From NCBI GenBank assembly GCA_963377175.1, contig CAUJNA010001891.1, positions 594,054 to 658,053 on the forward strand: DNA of 64,000 bases. The letters are read 5' to 3'. Source of the DNA: Effrenium voratum (taxonomy: Eukaryota; Sar; Dinophyceae; Suessiales; Symbiodiniaceae). Below the pieces are notes generated by a model. It ran no database searches. It saw only the letters and a list, made by a program, of their open reading frames with translations, and was not told where the DNA came from. This document shows, piece after piece, positions 54,871 to 64,000 of this stretch (position 1 is the first letter of the stretch; the number at the start of each line of letters is the position of its first letter). The translations under genes were made by a program, and so were the position numbers.

Positions 54871-55354
54871 GACCCACCAACATGCAAATGATCAAACAAC
54901 ATTTACACACTCACACTGCAAAGGGAGTGGACACAAAAAGGCGCATTCTTCGAGCTCTTAACTCGGAGCACTCCTGCTGCAATCCCTGTGGGCTTGGTGC
55001 CGGGGCCAATTGCTTTATTTGAGTGGCTCCTGCGTCAATCTTTGGGTGAAAGCCTCCATCGACGCGGTGAGACCATGTGCTTAGAGGGCCAAACAAGATG
55101 TAACGTTTGTGTGTGTCTGTGTGTGTGTCGGGCTGCTGGCAGTGATGACCCATACCTTGTTCACCGTGATATTTGGAGTCTTCTCCAAATTATTGAATAT
55201 AGTTTAGAGAAAAGTACATGTGGAACAGAGGCAGTACAGAATAGGTTCGATGTTTTCTGTGTACCCAGATGTGGGCCAATGTATGGGGGGCGACTCAATG
55301 TGAAAATGTTTAATGGCGCGATCGACAGCGCCATGTTGGAGGGTTCTCCAGATC

Positions 55355-55410
55355 CTCCAGACATTTGCTCGCCTGAAAAAGCAGCTTCTTCGCTGCCCTG
55401 AGTTGGACCC
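55355..55410 (+). CDS. Short exon-like block
   Basis: After CCTCCAG the frame reads TFARLKKQLLRCPELDPNHP, a natural helical composition. No partner exons are identified, so this is only a candidate exon. Confidence 0.2.
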
Positions 55411-55470
55411 AAATCACCCACGAATTCCCGGCTTGGGCTGCGCCTGGGTTAACTTTGAGTTCTGTAGATT

Positions 55471-55566
55471 GGTATGGGTCACAATTAAACCTCCAGGGGT
55501 CCGCATATTTTAGTCCATGTTTCCATTTACCAGGGTTCCATTTTGAGCACCTATTTTTGACCCACA
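55471..55566. repeat. MITE-like repeat, ATGGGTCAAAAA family, copy 2
   Basis: TATGGGTCACAATTAAACC through CCAGGGTTCCATTTTGAGCA to ATTTTTGACCCACA, as at 50197-50288. Confidence 0.75.
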
Positions 55567-55779
55567 GCCAGATGCCAAGGTGTTTAGTTGTGTCTCAGGG
55601 CATAGACGAGCGCTGACACCATACCGTGGATTGCAAGAATGTCGGCCTTCATGGGCAGGGTCTAGGTGGCTCTCGTCATGAGTGAGAGCGAGAGTGGGGA
55701 CCCGGGCTTCTTTGCACGCATGTCTCTTCCATGTTGAGAAGGTCCGCTCAAGTTTACCACTTGACACGAATTCTTGACT

Positions 55780-55862
55780 GCTATTGGGTTGGATCTTTAG
55801 ACTTTAACTTTTTTGGAAATCAAGGGGATTTCCACTAAGCCCACAAAAAGTTAAACTTTTTG
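55780..55862 (+). repeat. Dispersed repeat, TTGGGTTGGATCT family, copy 2
   Basis: See copy 1 at 53605-53685. CTATTGGGTTGGATCT and ATTTCCACTAAGCCC are shared. Confidence 0.85.
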
Positions 55863-55989
55863 CAGAGGGGTCAACAGCAACAAGGAGTGATTGATTATTT
55901 TCGGGGGGAGGATCAAATACAACTACTCAAAGGGGAAGCCATTTTCGCTCGTTGAGTGCCTCCTGCCTGTTTGCCCTAACTTCAGAATT

Positions 55990-56210
55990 GCAGCATGTTG
56001 TCGTTGGGAGCTACCTCCCAGGTTTTCTGGCTGAGTTGGAGGCAGCACGACTGATCTGTGAGCTCGGGTACACCCTGTGGACACATCTGGAGTTTATTGG
56101 GCTCTACGAGAGGAAGCGGAGCTCGCTGTTGGTGATTGACTCTCAATGCGTCAGAACGCATTCTGGGGCTTGCAACTTGGCAGTTTGCCGGGTGCCAGAG
56201 TTGTTCATTT
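55990..56210 (+). CDS. Exon-like block, unknown gene
   Basis: One frame reads HVVVGSYLPGFLAELEAARL, LGYTLWTHLEFIGLYERKRS and SLLVIDSQCVRTHSGAC: folded-protein composition over about 70 codons, preceded by a possible acceptor. No family is recognised and no flanking exon could be linked. Confidence 0.35.
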
Positions 56211-57021
56211 CATGACGTCCACTGACCGGCTAAGATTGGGATTCCGATCTTCCAGTGACAGCATTGGACGCCAGCTGGAGTCTTCTATTTTGGAACGCCC
56301 CCCCACATTCCCGGCACATGCACGGGGGTACCCACGCATGTCGCCCTGCCAGGCTTCTTGTGGGCTCAGAATCACTGCCGAAACAAGAACACCAACACTG
56401 CACTGAACACATACACACAGACACAAGTTGCGTGCATGGCTTTGCTTTGTTCTGGTGGAAATGGCCATAGCGCACGGTTTTGCGGTATTCCTTCGAGTGA
56501 GGCCAAATGGATTTTGCAGAAGCCAAGATGCGGTAAACGAAACTCATCTCTGTCCCCGTGTGCGCTTTGGCGCTTGCAGTGGACCCGCATGGCGGTGCCA
56601 AGTGTGCGGCGCTCAACGCTTCGCAAGGGCAAGCCGGTAGTCCGCGAAGAATCAGCATGGGACGCTGACAAAGGGTTCGACAAAGGAGAATGTCTTCGCA
56701 CATGCATGTGGACGGAGTATTTGTGGTGCTGGTGTTTCAAGCAAATTCGGTGCAACATATGAACCCTCATTTCCAGGTCGTCCAAATGGGATTACATTTG
56801 GTGCAATATATTACTGTTCATTTTCCATCAAGTGAACATGGGATAGATTGTGACCTTTTGTTTCCAAAGACCCCAGTTCCGCACTCCTTGATTAGAGTTG
56901 CCATGGATCAAAAAGACACATCCCCGGAAACTAATGGACTCCTTGGATGCGTATGACAATGGTTTGGTGGCTAGATAGAAGAGAAGGCGATCCTCAAAGG
57001 GGCAGGGTGCGGTCAGGAAAG

Positions 57022-57150
57022 TGAGTAGTAAGTCTGGTCCCAACCCACTTGCCATGGTTTGGAGTCGCTTAAGTGGGTTAGACTCCTAGGCCAATGGTTT
57101 CGTGGGTACCATGGTTATGAGTCTCTTAAGTGGGTTGTGACCAGGCTTAC
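57022..57150. repeat. Foldback related to the MITE at 30211
   Basis: AGTAAGTCTGGTCCCAACCCACTT is mirrored by AAGTGGGTTGTGACCAGGCTTACT, with CCATGG inside both arms, matching the architecture of the 96 bp MITE at 30211-30306. Confidence 0.75.
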
Positions 57151-57214
57151 TAGCCACCTGCCAGACGTACCCTTCCATTTGGTTAAGAAGGTGTTTTATC
57201 TTCCTCTTGGTTTT

Positions 57215-57480
57215 AAAGGGAATCGATCACTACTGGAACTATATTTTATATATGTTTTCCCCGGGGGCGAGAAAGCAAATGGACGTGTGTAGAACATAAT
57301 AGAAAATCAATCCCCAAAACCTGAGGGTCAAAACAAGATGTGACAGGTGTGGTAAAGCTTTTTTGCAGATGCTGCAAATGGGAATCTATTACTACTGGAA
57401 ATATATGTTTTATATTTTTCACCGGGGCGAAAAAGCAAATGGAAGTACGCATGTACATAATATATATATATATATATATA
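57215..57480 (+). repeat. Two copies of a GGGAATC...CTACTGGA dispersed repeat plus TA run
   Basis: Copy A (57219-57296) and copy B (57378-57455) share GGGAATC, ACTACTGGAA, ATATTTTATAT, GGGGCGA, AAAGCAAATGGA. A third copy is at 60690-60765. A TATATATA run (57460-57482) follows copy B. Confidence 0.8.
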
Positions 57481-57662
57481 TATCATTGTCGTAAGTTATG
57501 GGTGATATCCATTTGAATGGGTAGCTAAGGACTTGCCAGACGTACCCTGCCCCTTTCAATCAGCTTTCCTCGCGCTTCGCCTGTCGTGGCTCAGGGCCTC
57601 ACTCTGGCGCTTGCCCTTGGGCTGACAGTAACTCAACAGCTCGGGGTGCTGAAATGGCTGTG

Positions 57663-57782
57663 GTCAAAACCAATGGTACCATGTGGGGTAGGTGAATTCA
57701 CCACCCATTTTAGGCTTTACATTTTAGTGGGGATTGGTTGATGTTCACTGGGGGTACGATTTGGATTTTGACCCATGGCCAA
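57663..57782. repeat. MITE-like repeat, GGTACC/GACCCATGGCC family, copy 2
   Basis: GGTCAAAACCAATGGTACCA through GATGTTCACTGGGGGTACG to ATTTTGACCCATGGCC; TGGTCAAAA mirrors TTTTGACC(C)A. Confidence 0.8.
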
Positions 57783-58920
57783 ACGGTGGCCATCTTATTT
57801 GCTTCTATGTTTTCGTTTTGGAAGCCAAAACGAACAGATCATCATATCATCGATTTCTTCCAGGCATCACTTTTATTTGTTTTTAGGAGGGATCACTTTG
57901 TAATTGTCTTTAGACTTCAAAGTTCAGAGTTCAGAGCCTGAATTTCGCGACTGAGGCGTCCCCTGAGCTGGTGGCGAAGGCGCAGGGCCTGAGGAACATG
58001 CGGCTGGGTTTGTCTTGTGGTGGGGGGTGCTTGATTTGTTGGGGGGCCTTTCTTGGGGGGGTGGCAACCCTATTTTGAGACGAACCCCATGTTGTTGTGT
58101 TTTTTTGTTTTTTGATTTTTCAGGAAACGGGAATACCAAACAGAAGCGCGCCAATCTTTGACACTGTCGAGCCTTGAGCCGTGTTAGCATAGCAGTGCAC
58201 AGGTCGCGCCACTCCGCTCACATCAGCTTCCCTTGCAAAAGGGGCCTTGGCGACCTTGGTTTCCAAGCGGCTATGATTCACAAACCGAGAATGCGGAATC
58301 GTCCAGTAAAGGACCTTTGTCATGAGCTCGTCTTACCCCAGGCGAGTTCCTTAAAACTTGCTTAAAGCAATTCCGCTTCTTTCAAACTGGGTCCCTTTGG
58401 AAGTGCAGTCCTCAAAATTGAGCTGTAGACATGGCGGCTCAAAGGGAAACCACCTGGACTCAAACTGACCGCTGTAATGATTCTACATTTTTTAACGTCA
58501 CTCCCCAGGGAATAAAGACAAACCATAGTTTAGGTTACCTTCAAACAGGGACGAGTATGAACTTAGTCGGGGAGCTTCTGTGGACATGTACATTTGGTTT
58601 TATATCCACCGTGCCGGCCAGGCTGTTGTCCCACTTGAAAACTAATGCATAGCAAAGGTTGGCTATTTTGTGCCAAAGCACCGCGGTTTCAACAGGCTAC
58701 CCTTGGACTACTCCATGGCCGAAGAACTGGGTCAAGAGCTGTCAACGTCACGTAGAAACTCCAGACTCTTGTCTCGTCTGTTTCAAGTGGCTTTGAGTCA
58801 TGTCATCACCTTGAGTGTCCCTCTGAGATTTGAAGCGATTTGAGGGCTGCCAGTTGGTGAGGGGTGAACATGCCAGATGCTAAGAGACAAGCCATTGGCA
58901 TGTAAGGTCTAAGAGCTTGG
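57783..58920. other. Interval without a supported gene
   Basis: Poly-G and poly-T runs (58010-58060, 58100-58118) and no exon chain. Short frames lack motifs. Confidence 0.35.
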
Positions 58921-58934
58921 CATGTGAGGACCCT

Positions 58935-59098
58935 CAGCGCACACACAAACACAAACGAAACACAAGCACAAACACAAGCAGAAACACAGAAACACAGAAA
59001 CAAACAAACAAACAATCAATCAATCAAACAAACAAACAAAGACACACAATCAAGCAAACAAGCAAAACCAATCAAACCATCACAAACAAACAAACAAG

Positions 59099-59181
<83 letters not shown>

Positions 59182-59690
59182 CAAGCAAATTCACTAACCA
59201 ACTAAGTATCTAGCTAACAAACAATGACAAACAACAAAACAAACAAACAATCAAACAAACAAACAAGCAAGCAAACAAACAAACAAACAAACAAGCAAGC
59301 AAGCAAATTAACTAACTAACTGGACAACTAAGTAACTAACTAGCTAGCTAGCTAACTAACTAACTAAATATCTAGCTAACCAACTAACTAACTAACTAAC
59401 TAACCAACTATCTATCTATTTAACAAGCAATTAACTAAACATATTAACAAAACAATTAACTAACTAACTAGCCGCCTATCAAACAAACAAACACATGAAC
59501 AAACACACAAACAAACGAACGAACAAACAAACAAACAACCAAACAACCAAGCAAACAAGCAAACAAGCAAACGAGCAAACAATCAAACAAAAAACAAACC
59601 AGGAAAAACTCAATCAAACAAGAGCACAACACAGCAACAAACACGAACAAACGAACAAACACACACACACATAAACACACGCACGCAGGT
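58935..59690. repeat. 750 bp tetranucleotide island (AAAC, AATC, AAGC, AACT)
   Basis: A run dominated by ACAAACAAACAAACA, a pure AATC block of about 20 units (59099-59180), an AACT/GCTA block (59300-59420) and AAAC/AAGC again. Neighbouring motifs differ by one base, consistent with slippage plus point mutation. Gln/Asn/Ser/Ile frames are artefacts. Confidence 0.95.
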
Positions 59691-59699
59691 TTGGAGGGC

Positions 59700-61890
59700 G
59701 GGTTGATTCTGTGCACATTTTGGGGACGTGGCCTTCACGTTGTTCTCTGGGGATTTTAGAAAAAGACCCCAGGTCCTTCTTTATCAAGCCTCTCAAAATA
59801 GCCTTTTCCTACCTTGGAAACTGCGGGCAACAAACAGCGGCTGGTAGAAGGTATCTACCTAGGCATGGTTTGTGTCATCGGACCTCCCAAAATGGTTGCG
59901 TTTTTCTTTTGGGTTCCCTTTGTGTAAACCAAGCTGAAAAGGGATACCCTCAACTCACTCCCTGGTTTCCTGGACTTTCTACTTTTTTGGGAAGATCATC
60001 ACTGGCAAAAAACGAACACGTTCCTGGACTTGTGTTGGCCAAGGTCAGCAAAACACAGAGCCCTAGGAGACCAATACCCTAAATATGAGGGCTTTCAACC
60101 CCCCAAAGGCCTCAAATCAAGAGGCCGTGGGTTCCTAGGGACCGTTGCTTTTCCCTTTGACTTGTGATTCGAACCCTGGTTCTTGAAGAGGGTAAAATGG
60201 GAAAGCCCTCCGTTTCACCACCAAAGCACGCGGCTCCAAACCACCTTAATCCAAACCACCAATTCGAGGGAAGCCCAGTGCCGACTGATTTTTAGTCGCC
60301 CTAGTCTTCCTTGTCCCAGTGAGGCCCAGCCCCCCCCGTCGCCACTGTCGCCACTGTGAATATCCTAGGGAATCACTTGAACCCAACCGGATTGAGTTTG
60401 ACCGAGACCTTTCAACGACGAGACCAATACCCAAGCATGAGGCCTTTCAACCCCCAAAGGCCTCGAAATTTCCCGAGGCCTTGGGCTCCAAGGCACTGCT
60501 TCTTTGTTTTTTTTCCCCCTTGAGCGAGGGCTTCACCACAAAATACGAGGAACGTCATCATCAATTTCCCCGCGGCAGGTGGAGAAGGAGATCACGCGGC
60601 TCCTGCTGGCCAACGCTCAGGCAGATGCTTTTGGTCACGTCCCTCGGGAAAGGGATCCCATTCCATTTGCTGAAATGCATATTTTTATATCTTGCCCTTG
60701 GTTAAGGGAATCGATTTCACTACTGGACATTTTTTCCAGGGAGCTTAAGCAAATGGAAGCATATAGGGTGTGTCTGTAGCTTGGCCCTCACAAGGTGTGG
60801 TTTGCTTTTAGTGGTCCTTTGGAAGCCATCCAGAAAGGATGCCCTCAAAACCGACGCACCCAGAGTGCTGGTGTTGAAATTTTGGGATTGAGCCTCCAAA
60901 ACACGGGACTCGTTTTAGATGTTGCCAGTGTCCCATGAATGGAACACCCAAGGTAAATTGAAAGCCTCATTTTGGGGGCGCTACTTGCCCGATTCAATCA
61001 GCGCGAAGCACCAAACGGCAGTTTTGACAACTTGGACAGCTCCTGCGGCCCCAAAGGTGGGCCTGAGCCTCTTTCCGAGACGAGCCAAACTGCAAAAACC
61101 TGGTGCTTTTCATCGGCACTCGCCTCTCCTTCGGTCTTGAAGAGGCGTCGTGGTTGGTAGGTGTTTGTCATTGTTAGCCTTCCACGAATTTTGGGCCTGC
61201 GAAGACCCCCGCGTAGCCTCCCCAGCAGTGTATAAGCCCTGAACCTCTAAAAAAGCAATGCTCACGTGGATGATTCCTAAAAGTTGGGGACGTTGCCGTT
61301 TGTTTAAACTTGCTAGTTCGACATTCCTGACTGGTTTCCCACCTGCTGCCGTTACATATTGCCCGGACGCATGATTGCCCGTTAGATTGCAATTTCGATG
61401 TTCCTGGTTCGCAAGCGAGGGGGACAATACCTACCGGCACAGAGGACTTGTGTGGAGCTGGCTCATGCACTTCCGGCAAGCGGTACCAGCTTTCAGTCCG
61501 TCCTCTCTAAAGTTGCTCTCTGTTGCTTGAGTTCTCCGCAAGATGGCATACCCCATTTGGAAACAAGCCTCTTCTGGGCAAAAACAACCGACATAGTGTC
61601 TTTGCTTCCCATCTCAAATGGTGTGTCTTCGTTTTGGTTTTTGAGCCTATCGCTGTCACTCAGAGGATGTCTGATTTTATCTGAATTGTCCCAAGCATTT
61701 CATCCAGCGTAGTATTCCTCTTCCGCCACCAACTATGCTTTACTTACAGCCGGGCCAAGCATGTTATCCCCATGTATGCCCATGTGTGGGGGGGGGTTCT
61801 TCACATGGTGAACAGACCTTTGTTTCATTTAGGGAAACCAGGAGGAATTCAGCAAGTCGTGATGCAACCATGCTAAAAGCAAAAGATACT
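59700..61890. other. Gene-poor interval
   Basis: CTTTCAACCCCCAAAGGCCTC recurs (60089 and 60437). An exon-like stretch after GCGGCAG at 60577-60640 reads VEKEITRLLLANAQADAF. A third copy of the CTACTGGA repeat lies at 60690-60765. No complete gene. Confidence 0.4.
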
Positions 61891-61899
61891 GATACTAAG

Positions 61900-62014
61900 T
61901 CCCCCAGTAGTGCCCTTCTCTCTCCCTTTTTTTTTGGGAGGGTTCCCCTACTAAAATAGACCAAAGAAGAAAACAAATGGTACCCTTATTCTAACTTCTC
62001 AAATCTGGAGGACC
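61900..62014 (+). repeat. Dispersed repeat, GGGAGGGTTCCCCTACTA family, copy 2
   Basis: See 50500-50610. CCCCCAGTAGTGCCCTTCTC, GGGAGGGTTCCCCTACTA and TCTCAAATCTGGAGGACCTA are shared. Confidence 0.8.
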
Positions 62015-62193
62015 TAGGATAGCTGAAGATGTCTGCTTTCCTTTTCGCAGGTGCTGGCGAGGTCCTGTGCGGAGGCATGCGTCCAGGCCATCCATCAGGG
62101 GTTCTCCAGAGAGGGCGGCTAGAAAATATCCCAGACTCCAAGCCCGTGTTGCTTTATTGTATTGCGATTAAAGAGCTAGGGTTACGCAGGTTT

Positions 62194-62250
62194 TGGTCCA
62201 TGTTTCCATTTATATACCAGGGTTCCATTTTGGTACCGGTTTTTTGAGCC
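62194..62250. repeat. MITE-like repeat, ATGGGTCAAAAA family, partial copy
   Basis: GGTCCATGTTTCCATTTATA through CCAGGGTTCCATTTTGGTAC, with the end TTTTTTGAGCCGTA diverged. Confidence 0.65.
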
Positions 62251-63114
62251 GTACCCATTTGGCAACGGATCTGTGGACCTGTTTTTGATCTGTTTGGGAA
62301 GAGGTCGGATTTTCCGTAGGATCCGGTCCTCCCTTTCGACCTGTGCCTTGGCTTTCCATTTTGCCCCTGCGCATACCGCGAGCGTGACATTGGAACCACA
62401 CAAAGCTACTCTTTTTGCGGCGTCAGCAGCAACCAAGGTGGCCTGGTTCGGGATTTGCCCCTTTACAATCAAATTGGAGATCCACGGGTCTGTCTGTGAA
62501 TCAAGAGCATCTAGGTGTCCAAAGGAGGGTGCCCAAGCATGGAGGGCTCCCGCATGGTGGGTCTGTCTATTGCGAGCCGGCAACATGAGCTCACCATGAC
62601 AGTCCATGCGGATCCAATTCTAACTTCAGGTTGTGGCAGAAATTGCGGATTCAGGTTCTCAACTGAACATACTGCTTAGTGGTAAGATCCAACCAGACCG
62701 GGTTCCAGATAGCTTGGGACAAAAAGAACAAATCTCCTATTGGGACGTGGCCCAAATTGAGCCCCCTTCCCAAAGCTAGCACTAGGCTACCTGCAAACTC
62801 AAGTTCCCTTCAACCACCCACAAGGATCAATTTCCCTTCAACAACCACCCAAAAGAGGGGGTTCCCCTTTAAAACCAGCAGTTTTAAGCAGTTGCACTTG
62901 CAGCCAGAGCACTCGCATGCTCGCATGCGCAGGTGTGGTCTACTCTGCAGGCGGGCTTTTCAGGGGCTTGGTAAGGCAAACCACAAAGTGTCCTCTTTTC
63001 GGGGTCCTCCAAAACTCTGAACATATTTTCGGGTGAACCATATGGATATGGGTCAAGCTTAACCAGGACATGGACCGCAGGTTTTGCTCCATGTTCCATT
63101 TTTAAGGGTTCCAT

Positions 63115-63260
63115 ATGGGCTACCTACTGTGGATGGACAAAATCCGGCGCCACTTTGAAACTATGGGAAACCACTCTTTGTTTGGTATTTACAGGGGAGC
63201 CATCATTCTAGGGTTTCTTACATGGTGCAGGATTTCGTCCATCCACAGTATGTTTGACCC
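63115..63260. repeat. Single-copy MITE-like relative of the 75 bp satellite
   Basis: TACTGTGGATGGACAAAATCC (63124-63144) mirrors GGATTTCGTCCATCCACAGTA (63230-63250), giving about 20 bp inverted ends. Inside is TATTTACAGGGGAGCCATCA, the word that starts the satellite at 51287. Confidence 0.85.
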
Positions 63261-63574
63261 GCAGCTATATTTTCGGGGTGAGCGAACTGTAGAAACAAGT
63301 TGTATCGTTTTTGAAGTCCAAGGTGAACCACCTGGAACATCCTTCAGGTAAGGGGGATAGTTCCCGCTTTCTTGAGAAGCTCGGGGACCTGTAAACAAAC
63401 TGGAAAAGGCCTATCAGAGAAGTTGTCATGCTTTGAGCTGAAAACTTTGAGCTTGGAGTGAGAAGACGGCGATTGGTTGAGACAGCTGACGCCTGATGCA
63501 TTGAAGGGCTTAGATCTTCCGAAGGGACATTGTTTGCAGCTTTCCAAGGGCCCTGCCTATGGGATATGGCAGTG

Positions 63575-63686
63575 GGTCAAAACCAATGGTACCGTTTTCG
63601 TGTAGACCTGTACACCACCCAATTTGGTCTATTTCAGTTGGGATTAGAATGTTGACTGGGGGTACGGGCTTTTGACCCATGGCCAT
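63575..63686. repeat. MITE-like repeat, GGTACC/GACCCATGGCC family, copy 3
   Basis: GGGTCAAAACCAATGGTACC through TTGACTGGGGGTACGGGC to TTTTGACCCATGGCC. Confidence 0.8.
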
Positions 63687-63689
63687 ATC

Positions 63690-64000
63690 GCTTCCCGGCC
63701 TTGGGCCCACGCGAAGGAAAGGAGCCCAGACACTCAGAGGGGAGCCCTCTTGCCCATGGCCACTGTGGGGTCGGGACCGGAGAATCAATCGCTTGGCATG
63801 GGCGTCCAGTTCATCGTCCCGATGTAAAGGACATGTGGATCAACCCCCAAGTATGGACCACTTCACTGTTCTTGGCATGGTTTTTGTTTTTTTATTGTTT
63901 GGTTCTGTTCATTTTTACGGGGGGGGGGGGGGGCTGCGCAAAAACCAGTTTTTGTTTTCTACCAACCAAGAGTTGTACGTAGAGTGGATGCCAAGAACAC
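63690..64000. other. End of window, no gene supported
   Basis: A poly-G run lies at 63919-63934. The final 90-codon frame crosses it and is not convincing. Confidence 0.35.

Noticed and set aside
54572..54910. Short Cys/Leu/Val-rich membrane-like frames
   Set aside because: Translations of the GACAGACG/CAAGCAAG simple repeat.

Overview
The window looks like nuclear DNA of a protist, most probably a dinoflagellate. The evidence is: short exons separated by introns that often start GC and end AG|G; several families of hairpin (MITE-like) repeats; degenerate TTTAGGG-type telomeric tracts; very large micro- and minisatellites; and gene families I associate with dinoflagellates (cytosine DNA methyltransferase-like and DDE-like proteins in mobile elements). 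No rRNA, tRNA or CRISPR array was recognised. Most long open frames are satellite artefacts, and many real genes are only visible as chains of exon-like blocks.

Layout. 1-2520: nested tandem arrays (603, 61, 41, 330 and 65 bp periods). 2582-30216: the main feature, a 27.6 kb element bounded by long, nearly identical terminal inverted repeats (TIRs; left 995 bp, right 753 bp; the difference is a 236 bp internal duplication plus 6 bp). Its leftmost gene is a tyrosine recombinase in two exons (4715-4078 and 3907-3721, minus strand) with R, H-x-x-R, H and Y residues in place. Its rightmost gene is a four-exon DDE-like transposase (26118-29293). Both end genes read outward and stop about 145-170 bp from the adjacent TIR. 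Just inside each TIR lies a related 33 bp site with GTCAACA/TGTTGAC arms, in direct orientation, one of them 20 bp past the recombinase stop codon. Cargo: a dual-specificity-phosphatase-like gene (7451-9160), a long multi-exon gene of unknown function (about 16.6-21.45 kb), a 264-residue disordered protein (22389-23183) and a C5 cytosine methyltransferase-like gene (23693-25631). The rest of the interior is repeats: a 39 bp minisatellite, triplet microsatellites in duplicated carriers and a 560 bp foldback.

30217-45320: host-type sequence with a 96 bp foldback abutting the element, a minus-strand multi-exon gene homologous to the phosphatase-like cargo gene (34500-32089), a coiled-coil gene (34947-35496), a 2.6 kb ATGT-type satellite (39470-42090), a decayed DNA methyltransferase pseudogene of the type carried by large DNA viruses and phages (43469-43010, minus), a decayed third copy of the element end (44392-44775) and an unidentified open frame (44806-45312).

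45320-64000: almost gene-free by eye. It is a patchwork of MITE-like hairpins, dispersed repeats, a 75 bp satellite (51290-53440) apparently grown from one MITE-like copy, and tetranucleotide tracts (54.7, 58.9-59.7 kb). A few exon-like islands are noted with low confidence.

Best reading: a recently inserted giant element that pairs a tyrosine recombinase and subterminal lox-like sites with long TIRs, a DDE-like protein and a self-encoded cytosine methyltransferase-like protein. Which enzyme moves it is inference.
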